In this document: positions 1 to 6,518 of the stretch, in pieces | Layout of the letters: every line of letters starts with the position of its first letter | Position numbering within the stretch: the stretch's first letter is position 1 | Origin: Candidatus Methanomethylophilaceae archaeon | GTDB taxonomy: Archaea; Thermoplasmatota; Thermoplasmata; Methanomassiliicoccales; Methanomethylophilaceae | Direction: 5' to 3' | DNA length: 7,081 nt | NCBI GenBank assembly: GCA_017616575.1 | Contig: JAFZXW010000168.1 | Coordinates: 1 to 7,081, forward strand | Translations under genes and position numbers: made by a program | The notes under the pieces: model-generated | Told to the model about the DNA's origin: nothing | Database searches by the model: none | The model's input: only the letters and a program-made list of their open reading frames with translations

Positions 1-108
1 CGTTAAATTGCATTCGAATGCAGAAAACCGCCCGTTAAATTGCATTCGAATGCAGAAAACCGCCCGTTAAATTGCATTCGAATGCAGAAAACCGCCCGTT
101 AAATTGCA
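1..108. repeat. 32-bp tandem repeat array, three full copies and a partial fourth
   Basis: Three identical head-to-tail copies of a 32-bp unit occupy 1-32, 33-64 and 65-96, followed by the first 12 bases of a fourth (CGTTAAATTGCA, 97-108), after which the sequence diverges. Each full unit contains the perfect 14-bp palindrome TGCATTCGAATGCA, followed by an A-rich and then C-rich stretch (AGAAAACCGCC). There are no spacers, and 32 is not a multiple of three, so it is neither a CRISPR nor a coding repeat. The array begins exactly at the window edge and may continue upstream. Its last partial copy ends only 6 bases before the TATA-like box of the ATPase gene, so it could be an operator array, a minisatellite, or a remnant of a mobile-element or replication site. 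The function is unknown. Confidence 0.96.
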
Positions 109-114
109 GTCAGG

Positions 115-121
115 TTATATA
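115..121 (+). promoter_or_regulatory. TATA-like box of the ATPase gene
   Basis: The sequence TTATATA is centred about 26-27 bases before the ATG at 145. In archaea transcription normally starts about 25 bases downstream of the TATA centre, which places the start at or next to that ATG and predicts a leaderless mRNA. The TTG (127) and GTG (139) codons further upstream in the same frame would then lie outside the transcript. No clear purine-rich BRE precedes the box. This is a prediction from spacing only. Confidence 0.45.
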
Positions 122-144
122 CGGCTTTGACCCTTGCAGTGACG

Positions 145-1722
145 ATGCTGGAGAGGAAGGCCTACGCCAAGCTTTTGGACTGGAAGGAGAACGGGAGGAA
201 GCCGCTTCTCGTCTACGGGCAGAGACAGACCGGCAAGACGTTCATCATCGAGCGTTTCGCCAAGGAGAACTACTCTGGCTACGTGTACGCCGATTTCAGC
301 AAGGACGCGGAGTTCCGGTCGGTTTTCGAAGGTCAGAGCCTTTCGATCGACCGCATCATCCTGTCGATCCGGACCGTGCGTTCCCTCGGTTCCGAGGACC
401 TTTCGGATACGCTATTTTTCTTCGACGAGATACAGGATTGCGATGCGGCGTTCTCGGCCTTAAAACTGTTCGCGATGGATGGTAGATTCAAGGTCATCGC
501 ATCCGGGTCCATGCTGGGCATCAGGATAAACGGCAAGGAGGGTTCCGGAGACAGGAGGCCGCTCTCCCCTATGGGTTATGTAGAGCCATACGTCATGCGC
601 TCCATGGATTTCGAGGAGTTCCTATGGTCCCAGGGCATTCCTAAAGAGTCTGTTTCCGAGGTCCGTAGATGCATAAGGTCCCATGTCCCGATTCCCGATC
701 CGATATTCGGCAAGTTCTCGGACCTGTTCCGCGCCTACATGATCGTGGGAGGCATGCCGGCGGCCGTGGAGGCCTTCAACGAGAACCGCGAGTCATACGT
801 CGGGGCAATGTCCGTGCAGGACTCGATACTCGCCCTCGTGGGACAGGACATCAACAGGTACAACTCAGGCATGGACCTGGTCAAGACCTTGGAGTGCTTC
901 GAATCGATCCCGGGGCAGCTTTCCAAGACGAACAAGCGCTTCCATTACTCGGATGTCGGAAAGGCCGGCACAGGGTCGCGCAAGTCCGCAGACGTGTACG
1001 GCGGAAACCTCCATTGGATAAAGAATGCTGGCTACGGCAATTTCGTCCACGGGTTGAACCAGATAAGCCTCCCGCTGACAGGGCAGTCGAAGCCTGACGT
1101 GTTCAAGGTCTACATGTCGGATACCGGCCTTCTCACACGCATGTACGGCGACGGGGCGGTCATAGCGATCCATTCCTCCGATTACTCTTACAACCTGGGC
1201 GCCCTCACGGAGAACGTCGTCGCAGAGGGGCTGGTCAAGTGCGGCTTCGACGTTTTCTATTACCAGAAGAATAACGGCAGTGGACGCATGGAGGTCGATT
1301 TCGTCATCGCGGTACCGAGCGGAGCGGTGGCGATAGAGGTGAAATCCGGCAAGAAGAGGGAATCCCCGTCCTTGTCCAAGGTCGGGGAGGTCTTCAAGTT
1401 AAGTGAAAGGGTGAAGCTGGAAAACGGCCACAGCGGTGTGGACAAGGACGGTGTGATCCACATGCCGTTGTTCGCCGCGGCGTTCATGGATTCCTTCGAG
1501 GACAGGCCGCCCTTCCTGAAGCGAGGGAGGCTGGAGATTGCTGAAGACGGGCGATGCTGGAATGGAGAGCACGTTGATCATTGGCGACGATTGCGTCGGG
1601 TGCGGGAGATGTGCAAGCGTCTGCATACGCGGACATCTCGTCGTCGAAGACGGAAAGGCCCGCGAGGCGGATTCCCCGTACCCATGCTTTCTGTGCGGCC
1701 ACTGCGCCTCGATATGCCCTAA
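145..1722 (+). CDS. AAA family ATPase with DUF4143 and a nuclease-like C-terminal fold
   Basis: This encodes a 525-residue predicted P-loop ATPase of the archaeal/bacterial AAA-14 plus DUF4143 type, probably cytoplasmic, with no established substrate. Visible motifs are Walker A GQRQTGKT (25-32), Walker B LFFFDE (90-95), a sensor-like IASGS (118-122), the DUF4143 region from about 205 (AYMIVGGMPAAVEAF), and a PD-(D/E)XK-like signature with EVDF (383-386) and EVK (398-400). The start at 145 is preferred because the family begins close to this point and a TATA-like box lies 26 bases upstream; TTG 127 and GTG 139 are alternatives. The family usually ends soon after the motif seen here as HMPLFAAAF. 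The further 60 to 65 residues are Arg-rich (RRRRRKGPRGG) and overlap the next gene, so they look like read-through after loss of the original stop. Base composition is visibly less GC-rich than in the arg genes, which hints at a different history. The biological role is unclear. Confidence 0.85.
   Translation: MLERKAYAKLLDWKENGRKPLLVYGQRQTGKTFIIERFAKENYSGYVYADFSKDAEFRSVFEGQSLSIDRIILSIRTVRSLGSEDLSDTLFFFDEIQDCDAAFSALKLFAMDGRFKVIASGSMLGIRINGKEGSGDRRPLSPMGYVEPYVMRSMDFEEFLWSQGIPKESVSEVRRCIRSHVPIPDPIFGKFSDLFRAYMIVGGMPAAVEAFNENRESYVGAMSVQDSILALVGQDINRYNSGMDLVKTLECFESIPGQLSKTNKRFHYSDVGKAGTGSRKSADVYGGNLHWIKNAGYGNFVHGLNQISLPLTGQSKPDVFKVYMSDTGLLTRMYGDGAVIAIHSSDYSYNLGALTENVVAEGLVKCGFDVFYYQKNNGSGRMEVDFVIAVPSGAVAIEVKSGKKRESPSLSKVGEVFKLSERVKLENGHSGVDKDGVIHMPLFAAAFMDSFEDRPPFLKRGRLEIAEDGRCWNGEHVDHWRRLRRVREMCKRLHTRTSRRRRRKGPRGGFPVPMLSVRPLRLDMP
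1524..1530 (+). promoter_or_regulatory. Shine-Dalgarno-like site before the nitroreductase gene
   Basis: AGGGAGG (with the core GGAGG at 1526-1530) ends 7 bases before a TTG at 1538, ideal spacing for an archaeal ribosome binding site. The in-frame ATG at 1562 has no comparable site in front of it. This is the main reason for preferring TTG. The site lies inside the ATPase reading frame, so the purine run could also be chance. Confidence 0.4.
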
Positions 1723-2365
1723 GGACGCCATCGTCCTCAGGTCGGATTCGGAGGGCCAAGAGAGGTTCGACGGCATCCTGGTCCGGCCGGAGGACCTTGC
1801 CGAGCTCATGCGCAGGAGAAGGAGCGTCAGGTGGTTCGACAGGAAGTGCACCCGGGAGGAGCTCGAGCGCCTCATCGCCGCCGTCCGTTACGCCCCCACT
1901 GCGGAGAACTCACAGGCGGTCCAATACGCCGTGGTGGACGAGAGGTTCGACGAGTTCATGTCGCTTCTGGCTTCGATATTGCGCCCCCATGTCCATGAGC
2001 ATCCGAGGCTGGAGCAGTTCGTGGAGTACGTGGACCGCGGCATGGAGGGGAAGGACAACCCGTTCACTTGGGAGGGGCGGCAGGTCGTGGTGATTTTCGC
2101 AAGGCTGCCTATAGACGCCATAATCCCGGCGGCGCAGATGGAGCTCATGGCCTTCGCGATGGGCCTCGGAGGGTTCCATTCCAGGTGGATGCTCCAGGCG
2201 TCCGAGGACGATCCCGGGAGATTCATGTCGTTCTTCCCCGGGATAAAGGAAGGCCTCAGGGCATACGCGGTGTACGTGGTCGGGCATCCCAGGATAAGTT
2301 TCAGGAAGACGGTCCATCGTGACAATCGTGAAGTCTTCTGGCTTCGAGGCCTGAAAAGGGAATGA
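1538..2365 (+). CDS. Nitroreductase family protein with N-terminal 2x[4Fe-4S] ferredoxin domain
   Basis: This encodes a predicted FMN oxidoreductase, 275 residues from TTG 1538 or 267 from ATG 1562. The N-terminus carries two complete 4Fe-4S cluster motifs: Cys 19/22/25/29 (CVGCGRCASVC) and Cys 50/53/56/60 (CFLCGHCASICP). A nitroreductase fold follows, with the FMN-contacting RRSVRWF (94-100), APTAENSQ just after it, and a C-terminal half typical of the family (QMELMAFAMGLGG). Such fusions are common in anaerobic archaea and bacteria, where electrons probably pass from the clusters to FMN; the acceptor cannot be read from sequence. TTG has a good ribosome binding site, whereas ATG gives the usual short lead before the first cysteine, so the start is uncertain. 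Its first 185 bases overlap the ATPase frame, suggesting cotranscription. Its 3' part is crossed antisense by the overrunning argH frame. All expected cysteines are present. Confidence 0.85.
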   Translation: MLKTGDAGMESTLIIGDDCVGCGRCASVCIRGHLVVEDGKAREADSPYPCFLCGHCASICPKDAIVLRSDSEGQERFDGILVRPEDLAELMRRRRSVRWFDRKCTREELERLIAAVRYAPTAENSQAVQYAVVDERFDEFMSLLASILRPHVHEHPRLEQFVEYVDRGMEGKDNPFTWEGRQVVVIFARLPIDAIIPAAQMELMAFAMGLGGFHSRWMLQASEDDPGRFMSFFPGIKEGLRAYAVYVVGHPRISFRKTVHRDNREVFWLRGLKRE

Positions 2366-3843
2366 AGAAGTTTTCCGGGCGTCCGTGCGCCGCATCGTTC
2401 GGAAAGCGACTTCCAGCAGTTCTCTATCAGCTGCCTCTCCTGGCGGATCGTCTCGTCCCTGGCCATTATCTGCTCCATGGCCTGGGAGATCTGGAAGTCC
2501 GTTGATCCAGGGGAGGTCCCGCCGTAGGAGTCGCGTCTCTCCATGCATCTCCTGACCGGGAGCACCTCGAACACGTCCTCCTCGATCCTGTCGGAGAACC
2601 CTCTCAGCTCTTCAAGGGACATGTCTTCGAGGTTCCTGCCGCTGTCGATGCTGTGCCTCACTGCCGCCCCGACGATCCCGTGGGCCTCCCTGAACGGGAC
2701 GCCTTTGGTCACCAGGTAGTCGGCCAGGTCAGTGGCGTTTATCTGCCCCCGGCCGGTGACCTCCGCCATCCTCTCCTTGTCGAACACGGCAGTGGAGACG
2801 ACCTTGGACATCATCCTGGCGCAGGACCTGACCGAAGCCATCGACCCCATGACGGGGGCCTTGTCCTCCTGGAGGTCGCGGTTGTACGTGAGCGGGAGCC
2901 CTTTGGTCATGACGAGCATGGTCATCAGGGCGCCCACGGCGGACCCGGTCTTCCCTCTCACGAGCTCTGCGATGTCCGGGTTCTTCTTCTGGGGCATTAT
3001 AGACGACCCGGTGGCGTACCTGTCGTCCATCTCCACGAACCCGAACTCCTGGGAGGACCAGAGGACCAGCTCCTCGCACAGGGAGGACATGTGCACCGCG
3101 GCCTGTGCGGCGCAGAACGCCAGCTCGTTGACGAAGTCGCGGTCGCTGACGGTGTCCATGGAGTTCTCGGTGGGCTCCTTGAACCCGAGGGCTTCGGCGG
3201 TCATCCTTCTGTCGATGGGATAGGTCGTTCCGGCGAGGGCCGCCGCCCCCAGGGGGCACTTGTCCATCCTCCTGAAGGCGTCCAGGATCCTGTCGGCGTC
3301 CCTGGAGAACCTGAAGGCGTGGGCGAGCATGTGCTGCGCCAGGGATACGGGCTGCGCGTGCTGCATGTGTGTGAACCCCGGCATGACCGTGCCGCCGTTA
3401 TCCTCCGCGACTTTCACTAGGCTCATCATCAGCCCGTCCAAGGCCTCGGCAGTGGCGAGGGCCTCGTCCCTCAGGTACATCCTGAAGTCCACCGCGACCT
3501 GGTCGTTCCTGCTGCGGCCAGTGTGCAGCTTCCCTCCGGCCGGGCCGATCCTGGACGTCAGCGCGAACTCCACGTTGGTGTGTATGTCCTCGAGGGAGTA
3601 GTCCAGCTCGAACTTTCCCTCCCTCACCTCGGCGAGGATCCCTTTGAGCCCTTCCGAGATGGCGTCGGCGTCCTCCGCGGGGATTATCCCGCAGGCCTTG
3701 AGCATCCTGACGTGGGCCAGCGACCCCATGACGTCGTAGAACGCCATCCTCGAGTCGACGTCCAGGGAGGATGTGAACTCCAAGGTGGAGTCGTCCATCG
3801 CGGATTCGAACCTTCCCGACCAGAGAGCCTGCTGCAAGGCCAT
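1888..3843 (-). CDS. argH: Argininosuccinate lyase (C-terminal overrun beyond the family's normal end)
   Basis: ArgH cleaves argininosuccinate to arginine and fumarate, the last step of arginine synthesis, as a cytoplasmic homotetramer. The sequence shows HTGRSRNDQV (107-116), the catalytic-histidine region GFTHMQHAQP (156-165) and the superfamily signature GSSIMPQKKNP (279-289), which carries the catalytic Ser loop. The start codon overlaps the argG stop by one base (TGATG), implying translational coupling. Similarity to the family is convincing through SYGGTSP and the following helix (about residues 455-482, near position 2400), giving the usual length of about 480-490 residues. The frame then has no stop until TAA at 1888-1890, adding roughly 170 low-complexity residues that lie antisense to the nitroreductase gene. 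The real stop has probably been lost through an indel or substitution near 2300-2400. The enzyme identity is secure; the 3' end is not. Confidence 0.9.
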   Translation of the reverse strand: MALQQALWSGRFESAMDDSTLEFTSSLDVDSRMAFYDVMGSLAHVRMLKACGIIPAEDADAISEGLKGILAEVREGKFELDYSLEDIHTNVEFALTSRIGPAGGKLHTGRSRNDQVAVDFRMYLRDEALATAEALDGLMMSLVKVAEDNGGTVMPGFTHMQHAQPVSLAQHMLAHAFRFSRDADRILDAFRRMDKCPLGAAALAGTTYPIDRRMTAEALGFKEPTENSMDTVSDRDFVNELAFCAAQAAVHMSSLCEELVLWSSQEFGFVEMDDRYATGSSIMPQKKNPDIAELVRGKTGSAVGALMTMLVMTKGLPLTYNRDLQEDKAPVMGSMASVRSCARMMSKVVSTAVFDKERMAEVTGRGQINATDLADYLVTKGVPFREAHGIVGAAVRHSIDSGRNLEDMSLEELRGFSDRIEEDVFEVLPVRRCMERRDSYGGTSPGSTDFQISQAMEQIMARDETIRQERQLIENCWKSLSERCGARTPGKLLHSLFRPRSQKTSRLSRWTVFLKLILGCPTTYTAYALRPSFIPGKNDMNLPGSSSDAWSIHLEWNPPRPIAKAMSSICAAGIMASIGSLAKITTTCRPSQVNGLSFPSMPRSTYSTNCSSLGCSWTWGRNIEARSDMNSSNLSSTTAYWTACEFSAVGA

Positions 3844-5063
3844 CACTTCTTCTGGGAGTGCGCCCTGGCCGCGGTCCTTCCGGGGAGCCCCCAGACGTAG
3901 ATGAACCCGGTCGCGGACTTGTGGTCGAAGCTGTCGCCTTCGGCGTACGTGCTGAGGCCGGTGTCGTACAGGGAGTACGGGGACTTCCTTCCGACGACGG
4001 TGGCGGTACCCTTGTACAGCTTCACCCTGACCGTGCCGGTGACGAACTCCTGGGTCTTGTCGATGAACGCCTGGATGGGCTCGATGAGCCCTCCGAACCA
4101 CAGGCCGTCGTAGACGAGCTGGCAGTACTTCTGCTCGATTCCGCGCTTGTACTCGATGGTGTCCCTGGGGAGGGTCATCGCCTCCAGCGCGCGGTGGGCG
4201 GTGATCAGGGTGACGGCCGCGGGGCACTCGTAGGTCTCGCGGCTCTTGATTCCGACCAGGCGGTCCTCGACGTGGTCTATCCTCCCCACGCCGTGATTAC
4301 CGGCGATCCTGTCCAGAGTCTCGATGAGCTCCACGCCGCCCATCTTCTTGCCGTCGAGGCAGACGGGTATGCCGCTCTTGAACCCGATCTCGACGTACTG
4401 CGGGACGTCAGGGGCCTTCTCGGGGTCGACGGTGTTCTCCCAGACGTCGGCGGGAGGCTCGGCCCAGGGGTCCTCGAGGATTCCGCATTCGCAGGAGCTC
4501 CCCCAGAGGTTCTCGTCCCTGGAGTAGGGGCTCTCCTTCTTCACGATGATCTCGATGCCGTGCTCCTTGGCGTACTCTATCTCCTTCTCCCTGGTGGTGA
4601 CCCACTCCCTCATGGGCGCGATGATCTTGAGGTTCGGGTTCTGGGAGACGATTCCGACGTCGAACCTGACCTGGTCGTTCCCTTTCGCTGTGCACCCGTG
4701 GGCGATGTACTTCGCCCCTTCGGCGTTGGCGACCTCGACGAGCTTCTTGGCTATGAGCGGCCTGGCTATGGAGGTGCTCAGAGGGTAGACGTTCTGGTAG
4801 AGCGCGTTGGCCTTGAGCGACGGCCAGACGTAGTCGGAGACGAATTCTTCAGTGGCGTCGATGAAGTCCGCCTTGATGGCCCCGTTCCTGAGGGCGCGCG
4901 CGACGATGTCGTCCTTGCTGGGGGGCTGCCCGACGTTGATGGCGATCGCGATGACGTCGACGTTGTACTGTTCTTGGAGCCAGTGGATGGCGACCGAGGT
5001 GTCCAGTCCGCCGGAGTAGGCCAGGACCACCTTGTCTCTCTTTCCTTTGCCGGATTCTGCCAT
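3843..5063 (-). CDS. argG: Argininosuccinate synthase
   Basis: ArgG (406 residues) condenses citrulline and aspartate using ATP to form argininosuccinate. The N-terminal ATP-pyrophosphatase loop AYSGGLDTS is at 15-23, the HGCTAKGNDQVRFD substrate/nucleotide region at 122-135, and the C-terminus has the family-typical SATGFIYVWGLPGR. The length is normal for the family. The frame is open upstream for 85 further codons, but those contain no ArgG-like sequence, and the P-loop sits 14 residues after Met at 5063, as expected. A TATA-like box about 30 bases before that ATG also supports the start and predicts a very short or absent leader, and no Shine-Dalgarno site is visible. It is the first gene of an argGH pair and is divergent from argC. 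No missing residues or frameshifts are seen. Confidence 0.97.
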   Translation of the reverse strand: MAESGKGKRDKVVLAYSGGLDTSVAIHWLQEQYNVDVIAIAINVGQPPSKDDIVARALRNGAIKADFIDATEEFVSDYVWPSLKANALYQNVYPLSTSIARPLIAKKLVEVANAEGAKYIAHGCTAKGNDQVRFDVGIVSQNPNLKIIAPMREWVTTREKEIEYAKEHGIEIIVKKESPYSRDENLWGSSCECGILEDPWAEPPADVWENTVDPEKAPDVPQYVEIGFKSGIPVCLDGKKMGGVELIETLDRIAGNHGVGRIDHVEDRLVGIKSRETYECPAAVTLITAHRALEAMTLPRDTIEYKRGIEQKYCQLVYDGLWFGGLIEPIQAFIDKTQEFVTGTVRVKLYKGTATVVGRKSPYSLYDTGLSTYAEGDSFDHKSATGFIYVWGLPGRTAARAHSQKK

Positions 5064-5092
5064 GATATCGTGTCCGAGGATTCGTTCTTTCG

Positions 5093-5099
5093 ATATATT
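5093..5099 (-). promoter_or_regulatory. TATA-like box of argG
   Basis: On the minus strand AATATAT (within GGGAATATATCG) is centred near 5096. A start about 26 bases downstream falls near 5070, giving a leader of only a few bases before the argG ATG at 5063, which agrees with the lack of a ribosome binding site there. Inferred from composition and spacing. Confidence 0.5.
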
Positions 5100-5198
5100 C
5101 CCATCGGGCTCCAGCGCGGTCTCATCGCTTTCTCGTTGGTCTGGAGACGACTCGCATGTGCATCCAGCCCCTTTGCGGGATAGGCGTGTTTGACAATA

Positions 5199-5212
5199 GA
5201 CAACATTATGTC
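5199..5212. promoter_or_regulatory. Candidate operator dyad GACA-N6-TGTC
   Basis: GACA-ACATTA-TGTC is an inverted repeat with an AT-rich centre, about 130 bases upstream of the argG start. The minus-strand word GACATAAT within it recurs on the plus strand at 5333-5340. It could bind a dimeric regulator. This is inference from symmetry alone. Confidence 0.3.
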
Positions 5213-5332
5213 GACTATACGGTGAGCAGCATTGCGCCATCTTTGCCTTGCCTTCTTGCATTTTAACCGACATAAAACAAGCATAGTCTGTCAGGAAACG
5301 GCTTTCGCAGGTCGGCAATGACGGTATTTGTT

Positions 5333-5347
5333 GACATAATTACTGTC
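5333..5347. promoter_or_regulatory. Candidate operator dyad GACA-N7-TGTC
   Basis: GACA-TAATTAC-TGTC resembles the dyad at 5199-5212, with one extra base in the spacer, and lies about 100 bases upstream of the argC TATA-like box. Three further TGTC words follow at 5356, 5365 and 5387. The repeated half-site supports a real binding motif, but no regulator is assigned. Confidence 0.3.
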
Positions 5348-5445
5348 TGTTTTGTTGTCTCTGGTGTCACAGTATGGTTACAAGACTGTCAGCCAGTTAC
5401 TGGTGCAACATATTGAACATTCTGTGTCTAGAAAAAAACAATACA

Positions 5446-5452
5446 TTTATAG
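5446..5452 (+). promoter_or_regulatory. TATA-like box of argC with A-rich BRE-like sequence
   Basis: TTTATAG is preceded by an A-rich stretch (GAAAAAAACAATAC, 5431-5444) that resembles an archaeal TFB recognition element. The predicted transcription start lies near 5475, leaving a leader of about 23 bases before the argC ATG. No strong Shine-Dalgarno sequence is seen in that leader. Confidence 0.5.
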
Positions 5453-5497
5453 TCGAATCGGACGTGGTGCCTCAGTATCGGAATTGGACGGTCGAAC

Positions 5498-6514
5498 ATG
5501 ACAAGAGTCGGAATCATTGGAGGGACAGGGTACGCGGGAGGCGAGCTCGCGCGCATCCTTTGCACGCACCCTGACGTCGAGATAGCCGCGATGACGTCCC
5601 GTCAGAATGCCGGGGCCAAGGTGCAGGACGTGCACACTTACCTGAGAGGGTACGTCGATCTGTGCTTCACGGAGAAGATATCCGAGACCGACGACCTGGA
5701 CCTGGTGTTCGTGGCTACCCCTCACGGCGTCGCCATGAAGGAGGTCCCGGCGTTGCTGGAGAAGGGGATAAAAGCTATCGACCTGTCGGGCGACTACCGC
5801 CTTCACGACGTCGACGTGTACAGCAAGTGGTACGGCCATGAGCACACGGACGTCGAGAACCTCCAGAAGGCAGTCTACGGGCTCCCGGAGTTCTTCCGCG
5901 ACGAGATCAAGGGCGCCGACCTGGTAGCGAACCCGGGATGCTATGCGACATCCGTCATCCTCGCCTGCGGCCCCTTGCTGAAGTCTGGACTGGTGGGGGA
6001 CGACGTCATAGTCGACGCCAAGTCCGGCACGTCAGGCGCGGGGATGGTCCCGTCGCAGCGCCTGCACCATCCCACCTGCGGGGAGTCGGTCATCCCTTAC
6101 AGCATAGGCACGCACCGCCACACCCCGGAGATAGAGATGGCGGTGGACCGCTTCGCCGGTTCCCGTTCGAAGGTGACCTTCGTCCCGAACCTGGTCCCCA
6201 TAGTGCGCGGGATAATCTCGTCCTGCTACTTCGACCTGAAGGGGGACGTCACCCAGGAGGAGGTGGACGCCGTGTACGAGGCGCAGTACGGCAAGGAGCG
6301 CTTCGTCCACTACGTCCCTGACCCGTCGATACGCGCCGTGGTGGCGTCGAACCACGCCCAGACCGCGTCCCGCGTGATCGGGAGAAAGGCCGTCGCCTTC
6401 GGCGTGATCGACAACCTGGTCAAGGGGGCGTCGGGACAGGCCGTCCAATGCATGAATCTGATGCTCGGGCTCGACGAGGGCACCGGGCTGAATTTACCTG
6501 GACTAGGGGTTTGA
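5498..6514 (+). CDS. argC: N-acetyl-gamma-glutamyl-phosphate reductase
   Basis: ArgC (338 residues, the normal length of the long form of the enzyme) reduces N-acetylglutamyl-5-phosphate to the semialdehyde with NADPH, the third step of ornithine synthesis, in the cytoplasm. It shows the dinucleotide-binding GGTGYAGGE at 8-16, the active-site cysteine in NPGCYATS (Cys148), and the GTHRHTPE histidine motif (His206/His208). The ATG at 5498 places the GxxGxxG loop a few residues from the N-terminus, as is usual. A related lysine-pathway LysY is possible in principle for archaea, but the pairing with argJ and the divergent argGH argues for arginine. It leads an operon with argJ, which starts 4 bases after its TGA. 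Ile ATA and Arg CGC/AGG codon use matches argG/argH. Confidence 0.96.
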   Translation: MTRVGIIGGTGYAGGELARILCTHPDVEIAAMTSRQNAGAKVQDVHTYLRGYVDLCFTEKISETDDLDLVFVATPHGVAMKEVPALLEKGIKAIDLSGDYRLHDVDVYSKWYGHEHTDVENLQKAVYGLPEFFRDEIKGADLVANPGCYATSVILACGPLLKSGLVGDDVIVDAKSGTSGAGMVPSQRLHHPTCGESVIPYSIGTHRHTPEIEMAVDRFAGSRSKVTFVPNLVPIVRGIISSCYFDLKGDVTQEEVDAVYEAQYGKERFVHYVPDPSIRAVVASNHAQTASRVIGRKAVAFGVIDNLVKGASGQAVQCMNLMLGLDEGTGLNLPGLGV

Positions 6515-6518
6515 TAAC

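Larger units (their letters stand above)
5064..5497. promoter_or_regulatory. Divergent argG/argC control region rich in TGTC/GACA words
   Basis: This 434-bp gene-free region separates two divergently transcribed arginine gene pairs and is clearly AT-richer than its flanks in its right half. By hand count it has eight TGTC (5071, 5209, 5289, 5344, 5356, 5365, 5387, 5425) and four GACA (5192, 5199, 5269, 5333), twelve copies of one site in both orientations against about 3.4 expected at equal base frequencies. An 11-bp inverted repeat CCAGTTACTGG lies at 5393-5403. No tRNA, small RNA or convincing small protein gene was found; the open frames here are short extensions of neighbouring frames. 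The most likely role is joint control of the arg genes, but the regulator is not identifiable. Confidence 0.5.

Noticed and set aside
1..108. CRISPR array
   Set aside because: The repeats are directly adjacent with no spacers, and no cas genes are in the window.
2366..2400. Terminator between the convergent nitroreductase and argH genes
   Set aside because: There is only a run of four T at 2371-2374 and no clear hairpin or long T-tract.
2653..3420. Plus-strand open frame of 255 codons opposite argH
   Set aside because: It is His, Gly, Pro and Arg rich, a shadow of the conserved ArgH frame with no family motif.
3800..3830. tRNA T-arm-like GGTTCGAATCC on the minus strand
   Set aside because: It encodes GRFESA in the ArgH N-terminus, and no acceptor or anticodon stem pairs around it.
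3858..5183. A 441-codon plus-strand open frame antisense to argG
   Set aside because: It is Asp, Val, Gly and Leu rich with no recognisable motif, while the minus strand is unmistakable ArgG. Long antisense frames are expected opposite GC-rich genes.
5064..5318. In-frame 85-codon N-terminal extension of argG
   Set aside because: It has no ArgG-like sequence, the P-loop position fits a start at 5063, and a TATA-like box lies inside the extension.
5374..5574. Possible 66-residue small protein upstream of argC
   Set aside because: It spans the argC promoter and overlaps the argC start in another frame, with no ribosome binding site or recognisable content.
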